A DNA stretch of 33,273 nt. It comes from Segetibacter sp. GTDB taxonomy: Bacteria; Bacteroidota; Bacteroidia; Chitinophagales; Chitinophagaceae. Below the pieces are notes generated by a model. That model did no database searches. It was not told the origin of the DNA and saw only the letters and a list, made by a program, of their open reading frames with translations. The position numbers were made by a program, and so were the translations under genes. Of this stretch, positions 16,293-23,329 are shown piece by piece; position 1 is the stretch's first letter, and every line of letters begins with the position of its first letter. The stretch spans positions 1-33,273 of the forward strand of contig JASLBT010000458.1 of assembly GCA_030146445.1 (NCBI GenBank), given 5' to 3'.

Positions 16293-16835
16293 TTAAATGG
16301 TGACGTGATAGATGCGGTTGTTGTTTGTTGCACCGGGTTTTGAACAGCACGAAGCCATAACGCCGGTTTTTACACACTCCATCTTTGTTGAGGCCGCGTA
16401 TTTTTTATACGTTTTGTCGGCTACAAACTTTTTGTCCACCAGCTGGAAAGTTTGCTCGCCCGCCAGGGTCTGATCTTTGATCCCTAAAAAATGGAGATTC
16501 TGACCCTGAAGTGTAAGATGGGCATCGTTGCGCACCTTCACATTGTTGAAAGCAGCTTTAACCTGGAGTTTTGCTACGGAAAAACCCGCACCTTCAACAG
16601 CTTTCCGCATGGCGTCGAAACTAACGGCAGCGCCTGGTTTGAAGGTGATGGTAAAAGCCGATTCTTTGATGTTGGACTCAACTTTCCCGGCAAAAGGCAG
16701 TTTTTGTAATGCCTTGTATATCGCATTTGAACACATTGCGCAGGTTAAACCACTCGCCTGCAGGGTAGCTTGTTTGATTTGTGCCTGTGCTTGAAGTGTA
16801 ACGAACAATGCACAAAGGGCTATTAACTTTTTCAT
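16293..16835 (-). CDS. Secreted heavy-metal-associated (HMA) domain protein
   Basis: 180 residues. The signal peptide is about 1-19 (LIALCALFVTLQAQAQ). The HMA ferredoxin-like domain (about 20-92) has GLTCAMCSNAIYKALQKL with the metal-binding C32-x2-C35, then SFDAMRKAVEGAGFSVAKL at its end. A second, all-beta region (about 93-150) has no known motif, and the C-terminal tail adds three more cysteines (C154, C163, C164: MECVKTGVMASCCSKPG). HMA domains bind Cu(I) or related soft metals; being exported, this one would act in the periplasm rather than as a cytosolic chaperone. It lies between the small Cys protein and tlpA, and its cysteines need a reductant there, which TlpA could provide. Specificity for copper is inference. 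Confidence 0.85.
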   Translation of the reverse strand: MKKLIALCALFVTLQAQAQIKQATLQASGLTCAMCSNAIYKALQKLPFAGKVESNIKESAFTITFKPGAAVSFDAMRKAVEGAGFSVAKLQVKAAFNNVKVRNDAHLTLQGQNLHFLGIKDQTLAGEQTFQLVDKKFVADKTYKKYAASTKMECVKTGVMASCCSKPGATNNNRIYHVTI

Positions 16836-16872
16836 ATTGTGTTGTAGAATTAGAGGTAAGAATTTATTAATA

Positions 16873-16891
16873 CGTTTTGTATTTCAAAACG
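16873..16891. repeat. Inverted repeat between HYC_CC_PP-like and HMA genes
   Basis: CGTTTTG and CAAAACG flank a 5-base AT spacer 38 bases upstream of the HMA start codon. The minus-strand bases after it are AT-rich (TATTAATAAATT) but not a U-run. It could be an operator or a weak terminator of the upstream gene; a smaller hairpin (GTGAG-tgcc-CTCAC) lies at 16904-16917. Confidence 0.35.
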
Positions 16892-16946
16892 CCTGTGAAA
16901 TCGGTGAGTGCCCTCACATTTGTGCAGGCTATTACCGGAAAACGAA

Positions 16947-17330
16947 TCATATTCTAAAAACACAATTTCGAACGTAAATGTTGTTCGCTGAGGAAAGCGG
17001 CGGACTACCACGAACAGGTGCTGTGAATGAAGGCACTGTCGGGAAAACGGGATTTATATAGGATGAAGCCGGGGTGAGGACTGTAGCCGCAGAAGCCTCG
17101 TAAGCAGCGACTGGTGCCGATTTATGGGCATCCTCAAGCTTGATTAACTTAAAGGTATTACTACAGCAGGCACTCTTTTTCTCCGGTTTGGAACAGCTAC
17201 AAATTTCTGTATTTAACTTGTCGACGCTAATTCCTGAAACCTTTCCCTGGCAATACTGCACATTTAGCACAAAGCCACTGCTGATGGCCAGGTATAAAAC
17301 AGCAACTATTGAGGTGATCAGGTTTCGCAT
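16947..17330 (-). CDS. HYC_CC_PP-like small Cys-containing protein
   Basis: 127 residues from the ATG at 17330; an ATG 8 codons further upstream lies beyond the promoter box. The N-terminal hydrophobic segment (about 4-23) is a signal or membrane anchor. After it come QYCQGKVSG (25-33), CSCS (44-47), ACCSNTFKL (54-62), a Pro/Ala-rich region, and a late GSPPL (108-112) followed by IYVRNCVFRI. The ordered Y-C, C-C and P-P signatures match the Bacteroidota family named HYC_CC_PP, here with Gln in place of the first His. The family function is unknown; its association with HMA and copper proteins, and the six Cys after the anchor, suggest metal binding or sensing at the membrane. It is the first gene of the minus-strand cluster. 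Confidence 0.7.
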   Translation of the reverse strand: MRNLITSIVAVLYLAISSGFVLNVQYCQGKVSGISVDKLNTEICSCSKPEKKSACCSNTFKLIKLEDAHKSAPVAAYEASAATVLTPASSYINPVFPTVPSFTAPVRGSPPLSSANNIYVRNCVFRI

Positions 17331-17335
17331 TAGCA

Positions 17336-17343
17336 CAAATGTA
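17336..17343 (-). promoter_or_regulatory. Bacteroidota -7 box (TACATTTG) for the metal cluster
   Basis: TACATTTG on the minus strand matches TAnnTTTG exactly and lies 5 bases before the ATG at 17330, so transcription would start at or next to the start codon (nearly leaderless). A clear -33 TTG at the right distance is missing. Confidence 0.45.
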
Positions 17344-17463
17344 CGTAACACCAACAGCTTTAGATTCGAGTTGTTCTGTTAAAAAGCTAGAAGCCGGAAA
17401 CTGTAGCAGGGTGCCAAAATAAAAGATCCGTTCCCCGGAGCGTTGACGATGAACGAATTGCGA

Positions 17464-17491
17464 CGCCCGTCCGACTGCGCAGCGGGCGGGC
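17464..17491. repeat. GC-rich hairpin downstream of rmlD
   Basis: GCCCGTCC (17465-17472) and GGGCGGGC (17484-17491) form an 8-bp stem with one G-T wobble around CTGCGCAG, 63 bases after the rmlD stop. There is no U-tract on either strand, so it may be a weak terminator or a REP-like palindrome. No second long copy was found in this window. Confidence 0.4.
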
Positions 17492-17554
17492 AACGATGTT
17501 CAACCAGGGAACCATCGCCTGTACCAAAAACAACGTTATCGAATGAGATCGGGG

Positions 17555-18436
17555 TTACTGCTGTTGCGCTAACAAGGAGATGCATTTCTCCAGACTGGTT
17601 CTCCAATCCGGCACGGTTACCCCGAAAGTCCTGGTGATCTTTTCCTTGCTCATTCCTGAGTATGAAGGCCGTTTAGCAGGTGTCGGGTAAGAGGTAGATG
17701 GTACAGGATTAACGACGCAGTTAAGCCCCGAAATATCCCTGATAGCAATAGCAAAGTCATACCAGCTGATGATGCCCTCGTTGGAGAAATGGTATATACC
17801 GCCGTAATTACCTTTTCCTTCAGCAAGTTTGTCAATTAACTGCAAAATAACTGAGGCAAGGTCGGCTGCGTACGTAGGTGAGCCTACCTGGTCGTTAACC
17901 ACGTTGAGGCTGTCGCGTTCTGACATGAGACGCCTCATGGTTTTGACGAAGTTGTGGCCGAAGTAACTATACACCCACGAGGTGCGGATGATGATTACAT
18001 CCGGATGGAATTGAAGAGCTTGTTCTTCGCCTTTGAGCTTGGAAAAGCCATAATAATTTACCGGATCCGTCGGATCGTCTTCACGATAGGGTTCTGTTGC
18101 AGTTCCATTGAAAACGTAGTCGGTAGAAATATGAACAAAACCCGCACCTGCTTGCGCACAACGTTTCGCGAGGTAGCCAACCGCATCGGCATTAACCCTT
18201 AAAGTAAGCTCCTTTTCTGTTTCCGCCTTGTCGACGGCAGTATATGCACCTGCGTTTATGCAGAACGATGGCCTGTGTTGATCGAAGAATTGATCAAGTG
18301 ATCCTTCGTCGGTAATGTCGAGCTCCGGGAGGTCGGTAAACACAAAATCGTAATGTGGATAGGCCGTTGCCAGCACCTGGAGTTCGTTGCCGAGCTGGCC
18401 GTTTTTGCCGGTGACCAGGATGACGGGTTTATGCAT
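17555..18436 (-). CDS. rfbD: dTDP-4-dehydrorhamnose reductase-like SDR protein
   Basis: 293 residues. It is an extended SDR with the NAD(P)-binding GKNGQLG (10-16), the NAGAYTAVDKAE segment (61-72) and the STDYVFNG motif (104-111) characteristic of RmlD, and the catalytic Y129 and K133 in NYYGFSK. RmlD reduces dTDP-4-keto-L-rhamnose to dTDP-L-rhamnose in the cytosol. It is the last gene of the five-gene sugar operon, 9 bases after the UDP-HexNAc dehydrogenase. No rmlA, rmlB or rmlC is in the window, so the first rhamnose steps would have to be encoded elsewhere, or this protein reduces a different 4-keto sugar. Confidence 0.9.
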   Translation of the reverse strand: MHKPVILVTGKNGQLGNELQVLATAYPHYDFVFTDLPELDITDEGSLDQFFDQHRPSFCINAGAYTAVDKAETEKELTLRVNADAVGYLAKRCAQAGAGFVHISTDYVFNGTATEPYREDDPTDPVNYYGFSKLKGEEQALQFHPDVIIIRTSWVYSYFGHNFVKTMRRLMSERDSLNVVNDQVGSPTYAADLASVILQLIDKLAEGKGNYGGIYHFSNEGIISWYDFAIAIRDISGLNCVVNPVPSTSYPTPAKRPSYSGMSKEKITRTFGVTVPDWRTSLEKCISLLAQQQ

Positions 18437-18445
18437 AGAACATTT

Positions 18446-19735
18446 TTACAGACTCCAGTATTTTCGGCTGGTGATTTTATTGCGGTACACACCTTTAAGA
18501 TCTATAACCAATGCGTGTTCTTTGGTGATGGAACTGAAAAATGCATCATCGTACTCGAGGTATGGGGTATGCGGAACGGAAACTAACACAACGTCGTAAT
18601 CGTTATCAAGCTTTTCCAACAGTTCGAAACCGTATTCATGCTGCGTTTCTTCGCTATCTGCAAAAGGATCGGAGACGAATACCTGCAAATGGTACGACTT
18701 AAGCGTTTTAACAACGTCGGCGATTTTAGAATTACGAATGTCGCTTACGTTCTCTTTGAAAGTCGCGCCCATCACCAATATCTTAGCCGCTTTGACGTCG
18801 GACGAGCATTGAATAACGTGTTGCAGAATCTTTTTCGAAACGTAGTTACCCATGTTGTCGTTGATGTACCTGCCCGACAAGATCACCCTGGAGTTAAAGC
18901 CCAGCTCGGCTGCTTTGTAGGTAAGGTAATATGGATCAACACCGATACAATGACCACCGACGAGGCCAGGGAAGAACTTCAGGAAGTTCCACTTTGTACC
19001 AGCTGCTTCGAGAACGTCGTACGTATTGATGCCCATGCGATCGAAGATGATCGACAACTCGTTCATGAGCGCGATGTTAAGATCGCGTTGGGTGTTTTCG
19101 ATGATTTTCGCGGCTTCTGCAACTTTGATCGAGGTTGCCCTGTGAACGCCGGCGTGAACGACCATTTCGTATACCGAAGCGATTTCCTGCAACGATTCGT
19201 CGTCGCAGCCCGAAACAACCTTTATGACGTTCTGCAACGTATGTTGTTTATCTCCCGGGTTGATCCTTTCAGGGGAATAACCCAGTTTGAAGTCTTCACC
19301 AACTTTAAGTCCGCTGAGCTTCTCGATAACGGGCAAACAGTCTTCTTCGGTACAACCGGGGTAAACTGTTGATTCGAAAACGACGTAATCACCTTTTTTA
19401 AGCACTTTCCCGATTGTTTCGGATGCGCTTTTAACAGGGATCAGGTCGGGAACGTTGTGCGCGTCTACGGGAGTAGGCACGGCAACGATAAAAAAGTTAC
19501 AACTCCTTAAGTCTTCAATGGAAGTCGTAAAAGTGATATCGCGATCTAGAAAAACTTCTTTTTCAAGTTCACTGCTGGGATCGATCCCCTGTTTCATGAG
19601 GTCGACACGCTTTTGGTTGATATCGAAACCGACAACGGATGCTTTGCGGGCAAATTCCAATGCTATTGGTAAACCTACATATCCTAATCCGATCACCGCG
19701 ATCTTTGCTTCCTTACTTAGAATAGCCTGGTACAT
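18446..19735 (-). CDS. Nucleotide sugar dehydrogenase, WbpO/TviB-like (UDP-HexNAc 6-dehydrogenase)
   Basis: 429 residues. The N-terminal NAD domain has IAVIGLGYVGLPIALEFA (12-29). The middle domain has VESTVYPG-type and LGYSPERINPGD (151-162) sequences. The catalytic cysteine is C263 in GLVGGHCIGVDPYYL, the signature of the WbpA/WbpO/TviB branch rather than of UDP-glucose dehydrogenase (GGSCFPKD). MGATFKENVSDIRNSK marks the C-terminal UDP-binding domain. It should oxidise UDP-GlcNAc or UDP-GalNAc (or a ManNAc analogue) to the uronic acid with two NAD+. Which isomer is used cannot be told. Its ATG overlaps the stop of the UDP-xylose synthase gene by one base (TAATG). Confidence 0.9.
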   Translation of the reverse strand: MYQAILSKEAKIAVIGLGYVGLPIALEFARKASVVGFDINQKRVDLMKQGIDPSSELEKEVFLDRDITFTTSIEDLRSCNFFIVAVPTPVDAHNVPDLIPVKSASETIGKVLKKGDYVVFESTVYPGCTEEDCLPVIEKLSGLKVGEDFKLGYSPERINPGDKQHTLQNVIKVVSGCDDESLQEIASVYEMVVHAGVHRATSIKVAEAAKIIENTQRDLNIALMNELSIIFDRMGINTYDVLEAAGTKWNFLKFFPGLVGGHCIGVDPYYLTYKAAELGFNSRVILSGRYINDNMGNYVSKKILQHVIQCSSDVKAAKILVMGATFKENVSDIRNSKIADVVKTLKSYHLQVFVSDPFADSEETQHEYGFELLEKLDNDYDVVLVSVPHTPYLEYDDAFFSSITKEHALVIDLKGVYRNKITSRKYWSL

Positions 19736-20718
19736 TATGGTATACTTTTAAATTCCTTCGGCTGCTTGTACAACTCTTCTTTGGGGAGTGACTGAAAATA
19801 CTCATAAGTGATTTTCAGACCTTCTGCCCTTGAAACGGTTGGCTGCCAGCCTAATATTTCCTGTGCTTTTGTAATATCCGGCCTGCGTTGTTTTGGATCA
19901 TCAACAGGCAATGGTTTATAAACGATCTGTGTATTGGTTCCGGTAAGCTTTTGAACTTCTTCTGCAAATTCTTTCAGCGTAATTTCATTCGGATTGCCAA
20001 TGTTTACGGGAGATGCATAGTCGCTCATCAACAGGCGATAGATCCCCTCAACGAGGTCGTCAACATAGCAAAACGAGCGGGTTTGCGATCCGTCGCCAAA
20101 CACGGTAAGGTCCTCGCCGCGAAGTGCCTGGCCGATAAATGCCGGCAGTGCACGACCATCATTGAGTCGCATACGTGGACCGTAGGTGTTAAATATCCTG
20201 ATAATTCGTGTTTCCACGTTATGAAAAGTATGGTAAGCCATTGTGATAGCTTCCTGGAAACGTTTTGCCTCGTCGTATACACCACGCGGACCCACGGGAT
20301 TCACATTACCCCAGTACTCCTCATTTTGGGGGTGAACAAGTGGGTCGCCATATACTTCACTGGTGGACGCTACGAGTATCCTGGCATTTTTGCTTTTGGC
20401 CAGGCCAAGGCAATTATGTGTTCCGAGCGAGCCAACTTTTAACGTCTGAATGGGAATTTTCAGGTAGTCGATGGGGCTCGCAGGTGATGCGAAGTGAAGG
20501 ATGTAATCTAAAGAACCGGGAATATGGATGTACTTTGATACATCATGATGATAGAATTCGAAATCTTCGAGTTTGAAAAGATGCTCTATATTTCTAAGGT
20601 CCCCTGTTATCAGGTTATCCATGCCGATAACATGATAACCCTCTTTCAAGAAGCGGTCGCAGAGATGTGAACCGAGGAAACCCGCTGCCCCGGTTATCAG
20701 AATTCTTTTTTTACTCAT
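19735..20718 (-). CDS. UDP-glucuronate decarboxylase (UDP-xylose synthase)
   Basis: 327 residues. It is an extended SDR with GAAGFLGSHL (10-19), DNLITGD (34-40), HFASPASP (75-82), the STSEVYGDP motif (118-126) and catalytic Y148 and K152 in GVYDEAKR. RIFNTYGPRM and the FCYVDDLVEG segment are typical of UXS enzymes. It converts UDP-glucuronic acid to UDP-xylose via a 4-keto intermediate. The substrate is made by the gene just upstream, whose stop overlaps this start by four bases (ATGA), which is strong evidence of a coupled pathway. It is cytosolic. A UDP-GlcA 4-epimerase is the alternative, but HFASPASP and the SEVYGDP motif favour the decarboxylase. Confidence 0.88.
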   Translation of the reverse strand: MSKKRILITGAAGFLGSHLCDRFLKEGYHVIGMDNLITGDLRNIEHLFKLEDFEFYHHDVSKYIHIPGSLDYILHFASPASPIDYLKIPIQTLKVGSLGTHNCLGLAKSKNARILVASTSEVYGDPLVHPQNEEYWGNVNPVGPRGVYDEAKRFQEAITMAYHTFHNVETRIIRIFNTYGPRMRLNDGRALPAFIGQALRGEDLTVFGDGSQTRSFCYVDDLVEGIYRLLMSDYASPVNIGNPNEITLKEFAEEVQKLTGTNTQIVYKPLPVDDPKQRRPDITKAQEILGWQPTVSRAEGLKITYEYFQSLPKEELYKQPKEFKSIP

Positions 20719-22085
20719 ATTACTGCTTCTTTTAGCGCTGGCTGGTTAGTAGTGGTTTGGTGATCCGGTTTTTTACCGTTCGTGATGGTTCTTCTCCCGA
20801 TACTCTCGTAATGAAAGCCGCATTCCTGCATTTTTTCCAGTTCGAATAGGTTGCGTCCGTCGAAAATCGTTTTCGAAGGCAAAAGGCTGATGATTCGGTC
20901 GAAATCAGGTGTTCTAAACTCTGCCCACTCTGTTGCGATAATCAGGGCATCAGCATCTTCCAATGCATCGTACTGGTTATCTGCATATACGATCTTGTCG
21001 TCGTAAAGGGCTTTTACATTTGTCATCGCTTCGGGGTCAAAGGTTTTAACTTTCGCCCCGGCTTTCAACAATTCGTCGATAATATATAAGGCTGGAGCCT
21101 CACGTATATCGTCGGTGTTTGGTTTGAAGGCAAGTCCCCAAAGGGCAAAGGTTTTCCCCTCCACCGAGCCAAAATAGTTGTAAATCCTGGGTAACAGCGA
21201 TAACTTCTGACTTTCGTTTACGTCCTCGACCGCTTTCAAAATCTTAAATTCATATTTTACTTCGTCAGCCGATTTCACCAAAGCTTTTACGTCTTTAGGG
21301 AAACAGCTTCCACCGTAGCCGATGCCGGGAAACAAAAATCGTTTTCCGATCCTTTCGTCGCTTCCGATACCTTTTCTTACCATGTCGACATCGGCACCGA
21401 GCAATTCACAAAGCCGGGCAATCTCATTCATGAAAGTTATTTTCGTAGCCAAAAAAGAGTTCGCTGCATATTTGGTAAGCTCTGCAGAAGCTTCGTCCAT
21501 ATAGATTACCGGATTGCCCTGGCGAACAAAAGGAGCATAAAGGTCACCCAGGATTTTCTTTGCTCTTTCTGATGTTGTGCCGATAACCACGCGGTCAGGC
21601 TTCATAAAGTCTTCAACCGCGACGCCTTCTCTCAGGAACTCCGGGTTACTCACAACATCAAATTCAACGGTTGCGTGTTTAGCGATAGCGTCCCGTACCT
21701 TGTCGCATGTTCCAACAGGTACAGTGCTCTTATCGACAATAACTTTATAGTCGGTCATTATCTTCCCGAGATCATCTGCCACTTTCAGGATATAGCGGAG
21801 ATCAGCACTTCCGTCCTCACCGGGAGGGGTCGGCAGTGCAAGGAAAATAACTTTTGCATCTTTGATCCCTTGCTGAAGGTCTGTAGTGAAATGCAGGCGG
21901 TCTTCTTTGATGTTCCTGTGAAACAGCTTCTCCAGGCCAGGTTCAAATATGGTGATCTGCCCATTGGAAAGCATATCAACTTTTCTTTTGTCGATATCAA
22001 CACAGGTAACGGTATTTCCGGTTTCGGCGAAACAGGTGCCGGAAACAAGACCAACATAGCCGGTTCCTACAACAGCGATTTTCAT
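20715..22085 (-). CDS. UDP-glucose 6-dehydrogenase
   Basis: 456 residues. KIAVVGTGYVGLVSGTCFAE (2-21) is the NAD-binding motif, followed by TVPVGT and SNPEFLREG (146-154) and the catalytic thiol C261 in GIGYGGSCFPKDVKAL. ALWGLAFKPNTDDIREAP marks the C-terminal UDP-binding domain. It oxidises UDP-glucose to UDP-glucuronate with two NAD+. The product is the substrate of the following UDP-xylose synthase. It starts 9 bases after the aminotransferase stop. A Lys/Thr/Gln-rich tail of about 20 residues after the conserved end is longer than usual but not remarkable. Confidence 0.92.
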   Translation of the reverse strand: MKIAVVGTGYVGLVSGTCFAETGNTVTCVDIDKRKVDMLSNGQITIFEPGLEKLFHRNIKEDRLHFTTDLQQGIKDAKVIFLALPTPPGEDGSADLRYILKVADDLGKIMTDYKVIVDKSTVPVGTCDKVRDAIAKHATVEFDVVSNPEFLREGVAVEDFMKPDRVVIGTTSERAKKILGDLYAPFVRQGNPVIYMDEASAELTKYAANSFLATKITFMNEIARLCELLGADVDMVRKGIGSDERIGKRFLFPGIGYGGSCFPKDVKALVKSADEVKYEFKILKAVEDVNESQKLSLLPRIYNYFGSVEGKTFALWGLAFKPNTDDIREAPALYIIDELLKAGAKVKTFDPEAMTNVKALYDDKIVYADNQYDALEDADALIIATEWAEFRTPDFDRIISLLPSKTIFDGRNLFELEKMQECGFHYESIGRRTITNGKKPDHQTTTNQPALKEAVI

Positions 22086-22094
22086 AAATTATTT

Positions 22095-23225
22095 TTAAGC
22101 GTTAATATAGTTTAGGACATGATGAGTTATAAACTGCAGTTGCTCTTCATCTAATTCGGTGTGCATAGGAAGAGAGATAACTCTGTCTGTTAACCAATCT
22201 GTCACTTCTAAGACGACCTTCGATGATGAAAAGGATGCAAACATCTTCTGCCTGTGCACCGGCACAGGATAGTATATCATAGAAGGAATATTCTGTTCAG
22301 CAAGGTACTTTGCCATTCCGTCGCGGTTAACCCCTTCAAGCAACAGCGTATATTGATGATACACATGAGTGCTGTACGAAGCAATAAACGGAACAGTTAT
22401 GCTTTTATTGTCGGCGAAAGCTGCGTCGTAAAAGGCAGCAGCCTGCTGGCGTGCGGCGATATAATGATCTAATTGTTTCAGTTTTGCATTTAAAACAGCC
22501 GCCTGTAGGCTATCGAGCCTTGAATTACAGCCGACCATTTCGTGGTAGTAGCGAACCTGTTGACCGTGGTTTGCGATCATTTTCAAGCGAAGCGCCAATT
22601 CGTTGTCATCAGTAAACAAAGCGCCCCCATCGCCATAGGCGCCTAGGTTCTTCGATGGATAAAAAGAGGTGGCGCCAACATGGCCCATGGTGCCGGTCTT
22701 CTTTTTGACGCCGTTCTTGTAAATGTAGTTCCCCCCTATTGCCTGGGCATTATCCTCGATCACAAAAAGGTTGTGGTTTTGGGCAATCTCGAGTATGGCT
22801 TCCATATTGGCTGCATGCCCATAAAGGTGTACGGGGACAATAGCTTTCGTGCGGGGTGTGATCGCCTTTACAACCTGCTCCGGATCGATACAAAAGGTTT
22901 TCGGATCAACGTCTACAAATACAGGGACTAGTCTTAACAGTGCAATTACTTCAACAGTGGCAATGTAGGTGAAAGATGGGGTAATCACTTCGTCGCCGGG
23001 TTGAAGCCCCAAACCCATCATAGCGATCTGAAGGGCATCGGTACCATTTCCGCAGGTTATGGTATTGCCAATATTTAAATAGGCTGAGAGGTTCTTCGCA
23101 AAATCCTGAACGGGTTTTCCATTAATGTAAGCGGCGCTGTCTAAAACTTCCTGGATACCGGCATCTACCTCATCCTTAATTTTGAGGTATTGTTTCTTTG
23201 TATCGACCATTTGTATCGGAGTCAT
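22095..23225 (-). CDS. DegT/DnrJ/EryC1/StrS family sugar aminotransferase
   Basis: 376 residues from the ATG at 23225 (MTPIQMVDTKKQYLK), which matches the usual family N-terminus; a longer frame from 23372 would cover the promoter region and is rejected. The PLP fold type I motifs are CGNGTDALQIAM (58-69), PSFTYIAT (83-90), VPVHLYGH (130-137), the cofactor-contacting D158 in VIEDNAQAIGG, and the Schiff-base lysine K192 in SFYPSKNLGAYGDGG. It transfers an amino group from glutamate to a keto-sugar nucleotide; with a UDP-HexNAc uronate producer three genes downstream, a WbpE-like 3-amino role is possible but the required 3-dehydrogenase is not in the window. It is first in the operon. Confidence 0.88.
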   Translation of the reverse strand: MTPIQMVDTKKQYLKIKDEVDAGIQEVLDSAAYINGKPVQDFAKNLSAYLNIGNTITCGNGTDALQIAMMGLGLQPGDEVITPSFTYIATVEVIALLRLVPVFVDVDPKTFCIDPEQVVKAITPRTKAIVPVHLYGHAANMEAILEIAQNHNLFVIEDNAQAIGGNYIYKNGVKKKTGTMGHVGATSFYPSKNLGAYGDGGALFTDDNELALRLKMIANHGQQVRYYHEMVGCNSRLDSLQAAVLNAKLKQLDHYIAARQQAAAFYDAAFADNKSITVPFIASYSTHVYHQYTLLLEGVNRDGMAKYLAEQNIPSMIYYPVPVHRQKMFASFSSSKVVLEVTDWLTDRVISLPMHTELDEEQLQFITHHVLNYINA

Positions 23226-23248
23226 GAGCGCTGTTTTTAACGGGCGGG

Positions 23249-23256
23249 CAAAACTA
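23249..23256 (-). promoter_or_regulatory. Bacteroidota -7 box (TAGTTTTG) for the nucleotide-sugar operon
   Basis: TAGTTTTG on the minus strand matches TAnnTTTG exactly and ends 23 bases before the aminotransferase ATG at 23225. No TTG is seen at the -33 distance. It supports the short aminotransferase start. Confidence 0.45.
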
Positions 23257-23281
23257 CGGTAAAAAACCCTTCTGTGTATCC

Positions 23282-23313
23282 TTGGGTTACAAGTGGCTGA
23301 AATGTTATTTTTG
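23282..23313 (+). promoter_or_regulatory. Promoter for waaA (TTG - 21 bases - TATTTTTG)
   Basis: TATTTTTG at 23306-23313 fits TAnnTTTG exactly and a TTG lies 21 bases upstream at 23282-23284, close to the known Bacteroidota -33/-7 spacing. Transcription would begin near 23320, which excludes translation from the upstream TTG at 23282 and supports the start at 23330. Confidence 0.6.
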
Positions 23314-23329
23314 TTCAAAATCCCCAATA

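Noticed and set aside
18638..19372. 244-codon plus-strand frame inside the UDP-HexNAc dehydrogenase gene
   Set aside because: It is the antisense shadow of a gene with an intact catalytic motif; long shadows are common in conserved high-codon-bias genes.
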